From Liolophura sinensis (taxonomy: Eukaryota; Mollusca; Polyplacophora; Chitonida; Chitonidae), in assembly GCF_032854445.1 (NCBI RefSeq), contig NC_088307.1:23076017-23140016 (forward strand): DNA of 64,000 nt. The letters are read 5' to 3'. Within the stretch, counting starts at the first letter, position 1, and the number at the start of each line of letters is the position of its first letter. The position numbers and the translations under genes were made by a program. Shown one piece after another: positions 16,242-27,318 of this stretch. The notes beneath the pieces are model-generated. The model made no database searches and was not told the origin of the DNA. It worked only from the letters and a program-made list of their open reading frames with translations.

Positions 16242-19200
16242 GTAAGCATGTTTTGTTCTTATCTTTAATTGTCTCTTCATAAATTTTATTTTAAATATGA
16301 TTTCGGTTGAAATGAATACAAACAGTCAATGCAGAATTTTCGGAATGTGCACATATAAAGGTTGGCCGTGGATCATACGCGCGGCTAGTTATTCAGTGGG
16401 CCTATATACTTGAGCTATTTTTGATGCACTTACTTTAATAATGCAACAGGGGAGATTGGAGCTCGAGGTCTTTTGTCGTTTAAGGTCAAAGCAGTCCCCT
16501 GCTGTAGCATGCGACTTGTAAAAAATGCTAGGCAACCGTTGTTGACATTAACTGTCCAAATTAATAGTAAATTTGATTCAAAAAGTTGCCTAACATTTTG
16601 GACAGGTCAAATGACATTGAAGGACTTTTTTTTTTCTACTTTTGGCGATAAAATATTTCAAACTCGTAACTCCTCATTGGTATGCAAGTCGTCAACAGTA
16701 ATGAGAGATGACCCAGGTACAACATAAAACTAATTACGTAAACCTACCAACAATTAAATAAATAAACAGTTAAGTAACAGCTCAATGACATCTACTTTTC
16801 GAGAATTAACACCATTAATGTAAACTAAATTACAACGGCTCATTTAGAAGTACACATACGGTTACCTGTAGATAATTCTTCGAAGATACAATACAGATTC
16901 ACAGGGAGAGTATTACGTTATTCTTCTGCTGGCTTAGCATTCAGCGGATGCGCACTATATTTCGTATAAAACACTGAATTCAGCAGCGGTTTCGATTCAG
17001 TGAACACGAGAGACCACCTGCTCTAATTAGGCTTGACATTTGATTATACTGCATGATTCTCGGTGCTCTGCAATAAATATTAAGTCAGTTGATCATTTCA
17101 CCTGTGTGAAGACAGCTATAATGATCATTTGAGTAGAGAGACTTATTATATAGAGAGATTTAGGAAGGAGGCAGTTTATCGTTAGAAATAACTAATGAAG
17201 TTGATGTCTTTCTATATTTACGTATACGTAGTAGTATAAAAGCATGCACATGTATATATCATTGTTACGGCTTAATCTATGGGGCGATATAAAAAGTTTG
17301 TGCACTTTAGCGGATTTTTTGATGATAATTAATTTTATTTGACTTAGCAAAACCACATCCTGGTATATTGTAGGGTAGGACACTTGACAACATTTAGAAA
17401 TGAGTTTTTTTTGTTAGTCTATTAGATGCACAGTTTTTCCTCATGAAAATAGTTGGAGTGTGCACATTTCGCTGTGTCCTACTTTCGGGTACCTTCAGGT
17501 ATCAGTGAATAAGATATTTTAAATGTTTGTAGCCAACCATTTCTCAAAAACACGATGACTTGTCTAAGATAGTTAAGTAACCATGTTTAATATTTCAGGC
17601 CGTTTACATGGGAATGGCATATGGAACAAGTGTGCCCATCTTGTGTGAGGTAAGTCATTTTGTGTACAAAATATAAGCTTATTGCAAAAAGTTTCATTAT
17701 TTTAAGTGTTTGAAACACAATCGTGATAATTTTATCATTACATTGCACGTGAAAAATTTGTCCAAAGGCCAATGCGATCTGAGTATACTTTTCTCATTTT
17801 CAGGAACTGCACATGAAAAACAAATCGGCACTAAGCATTTTAATTTATATAGATATGTGTTTTTTTTAACTAAACTTTAGAACGACATTGTTTTGTCAGC
17901 ACTGTATGTGGTTTGTGATCTTAACTAGGTAAAGCTGTCCCCTTCTCGTGTTACATCAGAAATAGAGACTTCGATCAGTATTCCGCTTTTTCGCTAGACT
18001 AGATGACCTGTTGGATTATGGGATTGTTGGATTATTATATGTTGATTATATATTTGTCATGTGTGTTGTATTTCAGGATATGGCCTGTGAAGACGGGTCT
18101 ACTTGTGTAACTGTCCAATCAGAGCCCTGTACACCGCGCTTCTGCCTTCCACCCCACGGGGAATGTGTCGCCGTCTGTAAGTAATCGTATCTATTACTTC
18201 ATATCAACAAAAATATCATTGTTTTGGATACTGTCCCCGGAACGCCCATTTAGATTGACGGCTGGTATATGAATACCTGGGTGGACGTCTAGATTCATCT
18301 CTTGCATTGTCTGAATGATCAGGAACACGGAAAATCTATGAGGAAACATTAGGCCTACTAATTGGCTTATTTGTTTAATAATTGATTTATTTATTTATTT
18401 GATTATAGTGTAATGTCATACGTAAGAATTTTTCACTGTTTCGACGCCTAGATTCATGGAATTAAGGATTTGTCACATCGCAACACATGGAAAATGACTA
18501 TTAATATCTGGATAAAAAATGAATTAAAGTTTTCCTTAACCGAACTTTCATCTCTCAGTGATTAGAATATGACTAAATACTTCTAAAACGGCACCATGTT
18601 GCACATGTAGTTATAAGCCCACAGTTTATTCTAACCCCTGTCTTAACCGATATCTCGTTCAGGGTTCATATAAAATTGACCAATCAGCATGAGTTTGAAA
18701 ACCCTACTAGCCGAGTAGATATGGATGTAATATAAGCGAAATTGTAAGTCTGTTTGAGGAGTACACCATACTCATTAATTAGTGCATTGGGAAATTAGTT
18801 AAAATATATTTCTTTTTGAGCAATCGGAGATAAATAAATTTAAATTAAACTATTTAACAAATATTGTGGGCACATCAATCGTCCTTGTATCTTTTCCACT
18901 AACACTATCATCAAAACAATTTAGCTAATCGGTTGTTATGTGTTTTTTTTTATTGTATTTAAATTTTGTGTCTTTTTTTCATTATTCCAGCCACGAAGAC
19001 GGGTATGTGTCCCAATCGCTTAGAGAACCCCGCCTGTCTGTCACTGCGCGGTGTCCCCCAATGTACGGTGGACAACGACTGCCAAGACGACAAGAAGTGT
19101 TGCGACGGATGTTGTAAGACCCCAGACGTAGAGCCCGTCGCTAATGAGTCCCCAGTTTTGGACGGGACCCCTGGGTCCTGCCCCGTTGAGGAGAACATCA

Positions 19201-19361
19201 GCTCCTTGCGGATATGGACGGGTTTGTACTGTCCAGATGTGGAAGTCGTCGATCAGTGCCTAGTGGACGCGGAATGTCCGGCGATGCAGAAGTGTTGTAC
19301 GACACTGTGTGGGAACAGATGCAAGCGTGCTTTACACATACTGCCTCCGGTGGCGCAGTAA
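16209..19361 (+). CDS. Secreted protein with two WAP domains, 184 residues (4 exons)
   Basis: Exons 16209-16241, 17599-17649, 18077-18176 and 18991-19361 join in frame. Residues 1 to about 20 form a hydrophobic signal peptide. Residues 27-58 carry six cysteines in a compact module I cannot name with certainty. Residues 68-103 and 125-172 each have eight cysteines in WAP (four-disulfide core) order. The second domain has the classic C-x5-C-x5-CC-x3-C-x3-C ending; the first ends CCDGCC, with the last two cysteines adjacent. WAP proteins are mostly extracellular protease inhibitors or antimicrobials, and in molluscs some belong to shell matrix (perlwapin, lustrin). Which of these applies here cannot be told from sequence. 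A TATA box and a CRE lie upstream. The nearest AATAAA (20669-20674) is far, so the 3' end is uncertain. Confidence 0.9.
16242..17598 (+). other. WAP gene intron 1
   Basis: It has a GTAAGC donor and an ATATTTCAG acceptor. An 84-codon frame at 16473-16727 has no similarity I recognise. No repeat of the common families is seen. Confidence 0.6.
17599..17649 (+). CDS. WAP gene exon 2: end of signal peptide
   Basis: There are 17 codons, AVYMGMAYGTSVPILCE, between TATTTCAG and GAG|gtaagt, phase 0. The probable cleavage is near GMAYG. It holds the first cysteine of the N-terminal module. Confidence 0.83.
18077..18176 (+). CDS. WAP gene exon 3: cysteine-rich N-terminal module
   Basis: It lies between ATTTCAG and GTCT|gtaagt and ends in phase 1. 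Five cysteines are spaced CEDGSTC..(7)..C..(4)..C..(6)..C. From memory, similar short modules accompany Kunitz and WAP domains in lophotrochozoan proteins; I cannot confirm that here. Confidence 0.85.
18225..18455. repeat. Family C scrap and SINE family A scrap in WAP intron 3
   Basis: TTAGATTGACGGCTGGTATA (family C) is followed by GATTTATTTATTTATTTGAT and a worn SINE body to about 18455. The rest of the intron 18177-18990 shows nothing recognisable. Confidence 0.5.
18991..19361 (+). CDS. WAP gene exon 4: both WAP domains and stop
   Basis: The acceptor is TATTCCAG. One exon carries residues 62-184 with both WAP domains (GMCPNRLENPAC... and GSCPVEENISSL...) joined by a 20-residue linker, then TAA. 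Coding GC is clearly above that of the flanks. Confidence 0.93.
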
Positions 19362-20297
19362 ATTTCTCTACAGATACCCACGAAAAACACTCCGGATCCT
19401 GGCCTACAGCAGTCACAGGGTATATCTGACGAACGAAGAAGTTACAGTTGTTTAGGTTTCCAGGGTCTGATTGGGACTGAAACAGAAACTCAGACCCACA
19501 GACAATCCGGAAAATCTATCAGGGTCATTCTACACTGTCTATGTAACGTTGCAACTTCAAGTCTTCCACTGGTATAAGCTGTGTTACGGAACTCAAAAGA
19601 AAATGCACTGTTTCACTTTTCGACCCCGTTAACATAGTACATGAAGTGTTTCACCATCAGGGATAGTTAAGTTGTGAAAATCGCGCAATATGAAGTGTCC
19701 AACTTCCGTTCTAGATATGCCATTAAGGAGAAGCTATTATAACTTCAAACTTTAGTGTTAGTTTAGTTGTGAAAAAAAGTTTTAAATTGTCAAGCTTGAG
19801 ACGATTTGTCTCATTCTCCAGTGTGTTGGCTGGGAAATGAAAGGCAAAGAAACATTTATCACAACGTTGAACATAATTTCATTTTAATTTTGGGGCTGAG
19901 ACACCGGTTTGTCATGTGAAATGCAAGGTATTGAATTTTGGGAATAATGAAAAACTGTATTTGCATTGTATACCAAATAAGGCGTTAGAATGATAAATTG
20001 GAATTAGTTAGTCACATTAACATTCCCCTTGTACAGTTATATGTGGATTCTTTAAACAAAATCGCTGATCCATCTCACCTTAGATCAAAGTCCCGTCCTA
20101 TGGTGTTATATTTCAGTCTTCGATCTCATCAGAGTTTTTCATAACTTGTGTAATCATATATGTCTTTGTAGGTAAGTTTAAAGGTAAAGTTTGTCTCATA
20201 TCACATCCGCTTCTAGCAGCCTTTCAAACGAAACAATGAGTTTTATATGCCAAATCAAGACAAATGAAGTTCCATGGAAAGATGTCCATCTTTCTCA

Positions 20298-20299
<2 letters not shown>
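19362..20299. other. Probable 3' UTR or flank of the WAP gene
   Basis: There are no repeats and no open frame with family resemblance. The likely 3' UTR begins here. AATAAG at about 19976 is the only close poly(A)-signal-like word before the TG microsatellite. Confidence 0.4.

Positions 20300-20376
<77 letters not shown>
20300..20376. repeat. (TG)n microsatellite
   Basis: An uninterrupted run of about 38 TG dinucleotides. Confidence 0.98.
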
Positions 20377-20378
<2 letters not shown>

Positions 20379-20710
20379 TTTTTAATGTTTTCATTTGTGC
20401 AGTTTCAATTTCGTGAAAACTAACGTGAACTGAACAGTTTTTGTGTACGTAATACGAGTTTTGGTTAGGAAAAAGAGAGGCCTTATCTACCTAAATGTGT
20501 TGTTTAATTTGGTAAAAATTACCATTAGCTGAACAATATTTTTGTACCGTAACTTGCTTTCTTTTTTCTTTTGGTAACACAACTGTAGTTATAGTGCGAA
20601 AGGATGAATGTGGTATTGAACGTATATTTATTTATCACTTTATTTACGTGTGTTTTTCACTGGGAAGCAATAAATACTCATTTATGTCCATTAACCAAGC
20701 GCCATCTGGA

Positions 20711-20805
20711 TGTTGTCTAAGGGAGGATAACTCAGTAATGTAATTCAGTGGGTTATACTACTCAGTAATGGGCTATATCAATGAGTTATCTTCTCCTAGA
20801 CAACA
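20711..20805. repeat. 95-bp hairpin (MITE-like)
   Basis: TGTTGTCTAAGGGAGGATAA at the left end pairs with TTATCTTCTCCTAGACAACA at the right end; between them is a 50-base loop with two ACTCAGTAATG words. The size and structure fit a very small non-autonomous DNA element. Confidence 0.7.
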
Positions 20806-21044
20806 TGTGTCTTTGTCATGAGCCACAACAGAGTACTGATTCCCATGTTGAAACAAATCTGGGGTTTTATGCAATTGTGATTTCACTCTAGCCAAATAAA
20901 TATGTCACACTTGTTATCATACTCAGTCTCATGTTCTATTTTCTAAAAACGATTTTTTTTTTCTGGATTTGTACTCTATCTCTCTGTGGGTATGGCCTAT
21001 ACGTCAGAGAGTGCGTGTGGAGAAAATTGATTTTTTAAAAATTA

Positions 21045-21296
21045 TTTATTTTATTGGTGATTTACGAAATATTCAGCTATATTTCACTTACACGTCGGCG
21101 GCCAGCACTGTGGTGGGAGGAAACTGTGCAGAGCCTGCGGACAATCCACGACCAACTGCAGGCTGCTACCAGATCTTTCCACGTATGGCCGTAGAGGAAG
21201 CCAGAATCAGCTGGGCTTGAACTCACAACAGCCTTATTGGTGAGAGGGCCACTGTACTGCGCTCGCAGGGTAACCACTAGACCAGAGAGGCGGCCG
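21045..21296 (-). repeat. SINE family A, full length
   Basis: Read on the - strand it starts with a tRNA-like head (GGTCTAGTGGTTACCC as box A, GAGTTCAAGCCC as box B), then body, then (AAAT) tail. The head differs from that of the 27494 copy, so it may be a subfamily. Confidence 0.88.
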
Positions 21297-21759
21297 GAGG
21301 AAACTGAAAGCTTTTTAACTGTACAAGTGACTCCTTGCTGCCCTGAACATAATCCGCCATCAAGAAGGGATTTTTAGAGGAGAACTACTAACCTGTGACC
21401 AATGACAGTCAGAACTTTCAGAACTGACAGTTCGAATCCACGTTTGGATAGTTTTACTGCGGCAGGAGGTTTTTTTATATGCATTTCACAATACGCCTTG
21501 ACAGGCTTCATCAGATATTTATACAGTACTCAATGTTTCACATGCCGATCGAATAACGATCTAGATTTTAGATTTCAATAAAAATACATCACACTAAAGT
21601 TGAATATTTTCTGCTGAAATCTATTTTAATAAAGATATACTACTTACTGCACATGTAAATGTTTTAGTTCAAATTGTTTACATTTGTTATTGTGTACGCT
21701 TGTTTATTGGCAGTTCACAAAAGATATGTGTCTTCCATAAGGCATGTAATTTGCTACTA

Positions 21760-21870
21760 TAAAATAAAATCCCAAGTCAGGTAAATTAACAGGCGGCTGG
21801 ATTTCACTTGTCACGTGTGACTATTTGATCACACTGTCGTGGCTCCGCTGGCTTTACTCTCTATGCTGTT
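21760..21870 (+). repeat. Dispersed repeat family B, 3' part
   Basis: It runs from CCCAAGTCAGGTAAATTAAC to CTGGCTTTACTCTCTATGCT and contains one copy of the word that is tandemly expanded at 14500-14912. Confidence 0.6.
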
Positions 21871-22034
21871 AGTATTTTATTATTTTGTACAGTATTTAAA
21901 CTAATTTTCTCTGTAAAGCTAAAATTAATGTACGTAATTTGGTGGTCAAGCCATACTGTAAACCTACACAAGAATTTGTACATTATATACTTTATATATG
22001 TCTACACTTATACATGTATATTGTATTCCTGCAT

Positions 22035-22150
22035 AAACCTTGGTCGTGGGTTTCCCCCTGGTCTTATCTGGTTTCCTCCCACCATAATATTGGCCGCCGC
22101 CGTAGACGTGAAGTAGACGTGAGTTGGGTGTAAGACACCAAACAAATAAA
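22035..22150 (+). repeat. SINE family A, 3' half
   Basis: It runs from CTTGGTCGTGGGTTTCCCCC to CCAAACAAATAAA. Its tail served as the insertion site of the next copy. Confidence 0.85.
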
Positions 22151-22167
22151 TATAATCAAGGAGATGG

Positions 22168-22425
22168 TGCTTCCGTGGCTAGCGTGCCAGAGCGACGCAG
22201 TGACACAGGATCCTGTCACTAATGTGGTCGCTGTGAGTTCAAGTCCAGCTCATGCCGGCTTCCTCTCCGGCCGTGTAAGTGAGAAGGTCTTCCAGTAGAC
22301 CACGGATGGTTGTGGGTTTCCCCTAGGCTCTTCCTACCATAGTGCTGGCTGCCATCGTATAAGTGAGATAATCTTGAGTAAAACACCAATCAAATAAATA
22401 AGTAAATATAATAAATATAATCAAT
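22168..22425 (+). repeat. SINE family A, near full length, inserted at the tail of another copy
   Basis: It has a tRNA-like head with box B GAGTTCAAGTCC, then body and A/T-rich tail. TATAATCAAGGAGATGG (22151-22167) and TATAATCAATGAGCTGG (22426-22442) form a 17-base duplication with two mismatches. Confidence 0.9.
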
Positions 22426-22499
22426 GAGCTGGGCTTATAGCTGCAAGTGAAAAGATTTGTCAGCAATCCAGTCAGGGGCAGTCCTCTTTATGTATTTTT

Positions 22500-22715
22500 A
22501 TAAAAATTTTATCTATTTATTTATTTTATTTATATGATTGTTGTTTTACATCGTGCTCAAGAATATGTCATTATGTTCATTTATTTGATTGATGCTTTAC
22601 GCCGTAGACAAGAATATTTCATTCATGGTGCAAGGGAACCGGGCAAAGCCCAGGGAAACCCACGACCATCCGCAGGTTTATGACTGACCTTCACACGTAG
22701 GAGAGGAGAGGAAGC
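22500..22715 (-). repeat. Two adjoining SINE family A fragments
   Basis: A short tail-plus-start piece (22500-22570) is followed by a longer piece (22575-22715) with CCCACGACCATCCGCAGG. Both read antisense. Confidence 0.75.
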
Positions 22716-22719
22716 GAGC

Positions 22720-22830
22720 ATTTCCACCGATCTTTTATCTAGTGCTGCTTCACTGAGACGACTTTCTGAAGGCAAGTAAGCCGCCTCACTCAAGCCATTA
22801 TACTGATACAGGTCAACCAGCACCTGATTA
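22720..22830 (-). repeat. Fragment of the ACTC-tailed SINE-like family
   Basis: The antisense words AGTGCTGCTTCACTGAGACG and GGCAAGTAAGCCGCC match the body of the copy at 24736-24998. Confidence 0.6.
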
Positions 22831-23219
22831 CTGTTTGATCCCTTGTAGGATATTTATGTTCAATGTGCTATGTTAAATTTTGACGATCTTTTCTTCTCTC
22901 TTGATTAATGGGTAGCGCAGTTAAACAGGTAGCTGCTGCCAGTTAAATTCTCTGGCAAGTGACGGAGCTAAACTTGCATTTATTTTGGTAGAATTTATTC
23001 ATTGTATTCTTGCAGGCATTTTGTGCTCTTTTATACGTTTTAAAAAATGTTTGAATACAGTACCTAACAACAGTCACTTTCTTGCAGGAGAAGAAAATTT
23101 AAATATCAAACAAATACCACTGAAAAGAGTATACCATTGTACCTACATTTCCTCGCAGGTACATGCCATAAAAACAATTCTAATATATACCTCAACTTGA
23201 TAAATTATAAGAAAAAAAT

Positions 23220-23642
23220 TCAGCCCCATCCGTTGTGGGCGACTCCATTTTGCCTCAGAACTAGCCCTGAAGTCTTCTGTTATGAGGAGAATTGCCGTCG
23301 GAAACCGCCGAAATGCAGTTCGTACATTTCCGGTAGAACTCTTCTTCCCAGAAGGCAACGAACAGTACAGTTCGTTTTCCGCTTGACGATTGGGAAACCG
23401 GAATGTTGGACGTAGGTTCCGAGTTTACACGAACAAGTCGGCAGTTTTAACAACTCTCATTGGCTGAGAGTCAACACACCACAAGCATAAGTTACGGGGT
23501 GTTCAAGATGGAGGACGCGATGGACTCAGCGATTTATGCCAGCTTTGCCGTTTTCAGGCTTTACGTGTATGGCGAGGAAAATCGCAAAATTATGCAAAAG
23601 GCACCACCAGATAGAAAAAAATGTGCTCTTTTCAGCCTATAG
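23220..23642 (+). promoter_or_regulatory. GC-richer promoter-like island with a short ORF
   Basis: About 280 bases are richer in C, G and CpG than the surroundings and hold two ETS-like words (TTTCCGGTAG, ACCGGAATG) and an inverted CCAAT box (CATTGGCTGAGAG). They lead to ATG at 23508 and a 44-codon frame (MEDAMDSAIYASF...) ending at 23642. I do not recognise the peptide. It could be the 5' end of a gene whose next exon I cannot find, or the end of a DNA transposon. Confidence 0.3.
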
Positions 23643-24009
23643 TATCATTGTTTTAAGTTTTCTTCTCCTTTAATACGCGTGTCTCGTTTGATCCCAATGC
23701 ACCCCAGTTAACACATAACCAAAATGTGCTAATTTTTTTACATCACTTTTGCAATTTTACAATAGATGCTGTTTTATTACATTCCAAACAGAATCGTGGT
23801 TAGGCCTATTTCATTGGGTAAAGTATGTCACGTGGAGAGTGAATATTTATGGATTGGCTTGTCCACGGAAAGAACTTCCACGCATTTAAATCTGTACAAG
23901 CTGATATCTATTTATGTAATAAAACGTAGTTTGCCGTGGGGAAATCACCCGGATAGTGCACAGAAGACGAGACTTATCCACTATTCGAAAGCGAGGCTCC
24001 CGATTGTTG

Positions 24010-24250
24010 TGTTTGAACATCTCAGTAATTCTAGACGAGTTACACCTAATAATTTACAATCAACATCACTGCAGGTAGCTGTGTAAGTTACTGCTGTTTA
24101 AACATTTGCATCAACACTCAGAAAAAACCCAATCTGAGGTAAATTGTCAAGAAGTCGTATCAAGAAAGTAGTAAAAAGTCGGTAACTATCACATTGATTT
24201 ATCAAACTATGATCTAATTTTACTCTCAGTGCGGTCATCTCTTATATTAT
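24010..24250 (+). repeat. Dispersed repeat family B, diverged copy
   Basis: It carries TCAGTAATTCTAGACGAG, ATCAACATCACTGCAGG and AATCTGAGGTAAATTGTCAA in the family order. Confidence 0.55.
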
Positions 24251-24299
24251 CTATAGTTTGCTTTGGACATAACAAGTTACGTTATAGTGACGAAAATTA

Positions 24300-24545
24300 G
24301 TTTATTTATTTATTTATTTGATTGGAGTTTTACGCCGTGCTCAAGAATATTTCACTTATACGGCTGCGGTCAGCATTATGGTGGGACGAAATTTGCGGGA
24401 AACCCACAACCATCCGCAGGTTGCTGGCAGACCTTCCCACTTACGGTCGGAGAGGAAGACAACATTAGCTGAACTTGAACTCAAAGCGACCGCATTGGTG
24501 AGAGACTCCTGGGTCATTACCCTGTGCTAGCGCGCTAACACAGCC
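24300..24545 (-). repeat. SINE family A, near full length
   Basis: It extends from (TTTA)n to CTAGCGCGCTAACACAGCC, so it includes the tRNA-like head on the - strand. Confidence 0.9.
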
Positions 24546-24735
24546 ATGGAAAGGTTCAGTGCACGAAACTGTGCACCTATGCTAACCTGACAAATATTCC
24601 TGAGTCCGGCTTAAAATACCAATCACCTCAAATAAGTAAATAAATCTCTGTTCTTCATCTGGTGAAGAGCGTCCGCTTCGGGATCTTCCAGGATCAATCC
24701 TTGATCGAGTCACACCTAACACTTTAAAAGAGAAA

Positions 24736-24998
24736 GTTTTAACTTCCTCGCTTGGCGTTCAGCATGAAGGGGATAGTGCAACGACTGGTTGACCCGTATC
24801 AGTATAATGGCTCGGGCGGGGCGGCTTACTTGCCTTCGGTAAGTCGTCTCAGTGAAGCAGCACTAAATAAAAGAGCAGTGGAAATCCGTCCTGCAACAAC
24901 ATTGCACGTACATGCACCCTAATGATTCCTTCGTCGTCATATGACTGAAAAATTGTTGAGTACGACATTAAACCCCAAGCACTCACTCACTCACTAAT
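24736..24998 (+). repeat. SINE-like element with (ACTC)n tail
   Basis: It begins near TTAACTTCCTCGCTTGGCGT and ends TTGTTGAGTACGACATTAAA CCCCAAGC followed by CACTCACTCACTCAC. This is a different dispersed family from SINE A; the ACTC tail and the stop-start pattern of copies (also 60205-60490, and scraps at 4750 and 47540) mark it as retroposed. Confidence 0.65.
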
Positions 24999-25734
24999 TT
25001 CACTCCACGGCATTGAACTGTAAGTCTTCATATATGTTTTATGCATGTCCGACACTTCAGTGTTTGGAAAATGGAATTCAAGAGCAATGGAGTTCAATCC
25101 CGACCTTCCGCAGAAAAACAGAACGTCCGTTTCAGTTTATGGCTATTGTACGAATGCCTGTTTTGTGTCAGGGATGGTGTATTTAACGTCATACTGAAGA
25201 GACTCAGATTATATGTGTTATGAGTAATTATTATAGTATTGAACAATTAGGGAGGATTACGGTTATATAGAAATTCCAGCTCATATAACTATTATTAATA
25301 TTTTTAAACCCTAAAACCTGTTTTAGGCATCAAGAGTTATTCCCCTTGAAACTTACTCTTGGTTGAAACTACTGATCCAGAAATGTTATTTGTTGATTTG
25401 ACTCTATGTATAAATTTAACTCTTCCGTTTTCAAACTGAAAACACTTTAGAGCTTCTATTCTTATATTTTTGTTGCTTCACTGAACCAATTCCAAGAGTT
25501 ATATTGGAACAGTTTACACTGTGAGTATATTTTGTCATATTAATCGACTAATTGCATGATACGATTGGTTAGAGTATTTAGAGTAAATCCATACTTCTGT
25601 GGTGGTATCTCCAAAATACAAGGGGTAAATGTCGGTCTCATACGCTACCAAAATACAAGACTTTTCTTTATTTCAAAGCAAAACAGCTTGAACATTTATT
25701 ATATTGGCTGGTTTATATCCTAGATTTAACATCA

Positions 25735-25850
25735 ATTTATTTATTTGCTTACCTGTTTGTTTTTGAATGCCATGCTCAAGAATGTTCCACTTATATGAGG
25801 GCATCTGTTTTATATGTGAAGGAAACCGGAGTTCCCGGCGTTAACCATCG
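25735..25850 (-). repeat. SINE family A, old diverged copy
   Basis: ATTTATTTGCTTACC, GCCATGCTCAAGAATGTTCC and GGAAACCGG remain in order, but many positions have changed. Confidence 0.55.
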
Positions 25851-26094
25851 GCCTTTGGCAAGTTACTGACGAACTCTCCCACCACTGACATATAAATCGT
25901 CTTTGGCGTTGGCTAAAGTCGTCTTATAACTTTGACTACATACCAAAAGCAACGAGACATGGCATGTATATATGCCTCTTCAAATTTGTGAGTAATTTAT
26001 GGTTTCACATTGAAATACCTCGTCAAAGCTTCTATTTCATACAGGTTTCCCCTACCCCCTATAATGCCTTACTTTGTGAACTTTCTTTGTTCTT

Positions 26095-26395
26095 AGAAAT
26101 TGGTCCTCCGCTTATTCAGTTTGATCGTGCATTTTAGTTGACGACTGGAATACGAATGGTTGGATGCCGACATTTACAGTATTTGAGATTTGTTCACTTA
26201 CAGACAGACATTCGTACATTAGCCGTCAAGCAATATGGACGTTCAGGGTCAATAACCTCAACCCCATTTCCCAAAACAACATTCAACACAAACCATTAAA
26301 GTACTAAGAAAGAATGTAAAGTAAGAATGTAAGACGTATTTGCGCAAGGGAAGCAGTCAACAGTTTTCAATGATGTTTTAAAGACGCAAGGAATA
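26095..26395. repeat. Two family C pieces in inverted orientation
   Basis: 26095-26175 reads sense (TTGACGACTGGAATACGAAT) and 26195-26395 reads antisense (CATTCGTACATTAGCCGTCA, ATTCAACACAAACC). Together they could fold into a long imperfect hairpin. Confidence 0.5.
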
Positions 26396-26959
26396 TTCTG
26401 GGCTAATGAGTGAAATCAATATTCTAATCGTGTAAGCTGAAAACAGCGACTTGACCAGGACCGTATAATCGTAATTATTACTTCCTATACAAGAAGAGTT
26501 GATGTCCTTTTACTGCGCAGTCGCAAAAAGTTCATTTCCCATTTCCTATGACTGTGTGCGTCGGTATAACCCCACGTAAATGTCAGCCACCTTTGTGCTT
26601 ATACCATGACAATATACCCTATATGTGTGCACTGAACATAAAGCGACTGTAAACGGGGATAATTGGGGATAATTGGGACATTTTACTTACAATTTGCCGC
26701 AAAGGCTAGGTGTCGTGTAAACGCGAGTATGTTTCTGTATGCATATATGCCAGTATGCGTGATGCCGACATCAGCTTGAAGGGAGTTATATACCAAATGC
26801 AGCTGGTGTAGGCCTACAGTGTACTGTATGTACATATACTAGAGCGGCATAACAGAGTTTTTTTTTGTTTGTTTTTTTTTTGTATACAGGGTAAGTACAA
26901 TGAACTTGTAAACACATACCAGTCTGAAAACTGGAAAGTTGTTCTTTTACAAATAATAT

Positions 26960-27110
26960 TTTTTTCCTAATTCAGCTAGAAGAGGTGATATCTGATACTA
27001 TTTAAGCATTCGCATGAACAATTAGAATAAAATCCTAACTCAGGTAAATTGACAAAAAAGTCGTACTTCGCCTGTTATATTTGACCATTAGTCGACCACC
27101 ACTCCATATA
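26960..27110 (+). repeat. Dispersed repeat family B, copy next to the SRCR-gene promoter
   Basis: CATGAACAATTAGAATAAAA and CTCAGGTAAATTGAC identify it. Its end lies only a few bases from the TATA box at 27117. Confidence 0.6.
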
Positions 27111-27116
27111 ACACTC

Positions 27117-27124
27117 TATAAATA
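27117..27124 (+). promoter_or_regulatory. Probable TATA box of the SRCR-Ig gene
   Basis: TATAAATA stands 153 bases before the ATG at 27270. Transcription would start near 27148 with an unspliced 5' UTR of about 120 bases. Confidence 0.5.
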
Positions 27125-27269
27125 GGTATATGTGGGTTTAACCTGTGTAATGTATACACCAACATATGTTATAGTTGATACCGCTCAACACACTGAACTT
27201 TGCATTTGTAAATCGTACTTAATAAAAATGAAGACCGACCTTTATTTACAGAATATTTGATGAATTATG

Positions 27270-27318
27270 ATGAATCAGACTTTCGTGATGTTGTTCATCT
27301 TCATCTTAATATGTACAG
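27270..27318 (+). CDS. SRCR-Ig exon 1: signal peptide
   Basis: It encodes MNQTFVMLFIFILICT, a typical hydrophobic leader, and ends ACA G|gtgaga in phase 1. An overlapping ATG at 27260 meets a stop after 20 codons, so 27270 is the better start. Confidence 0.8.

Noticed and set aside
22168..22250. tRNA genes in SINE heads
   Set aside because: The heads keep box A and box B likeness but not an acceptor stem or cloverleaf, and are followed by SINE bodies.
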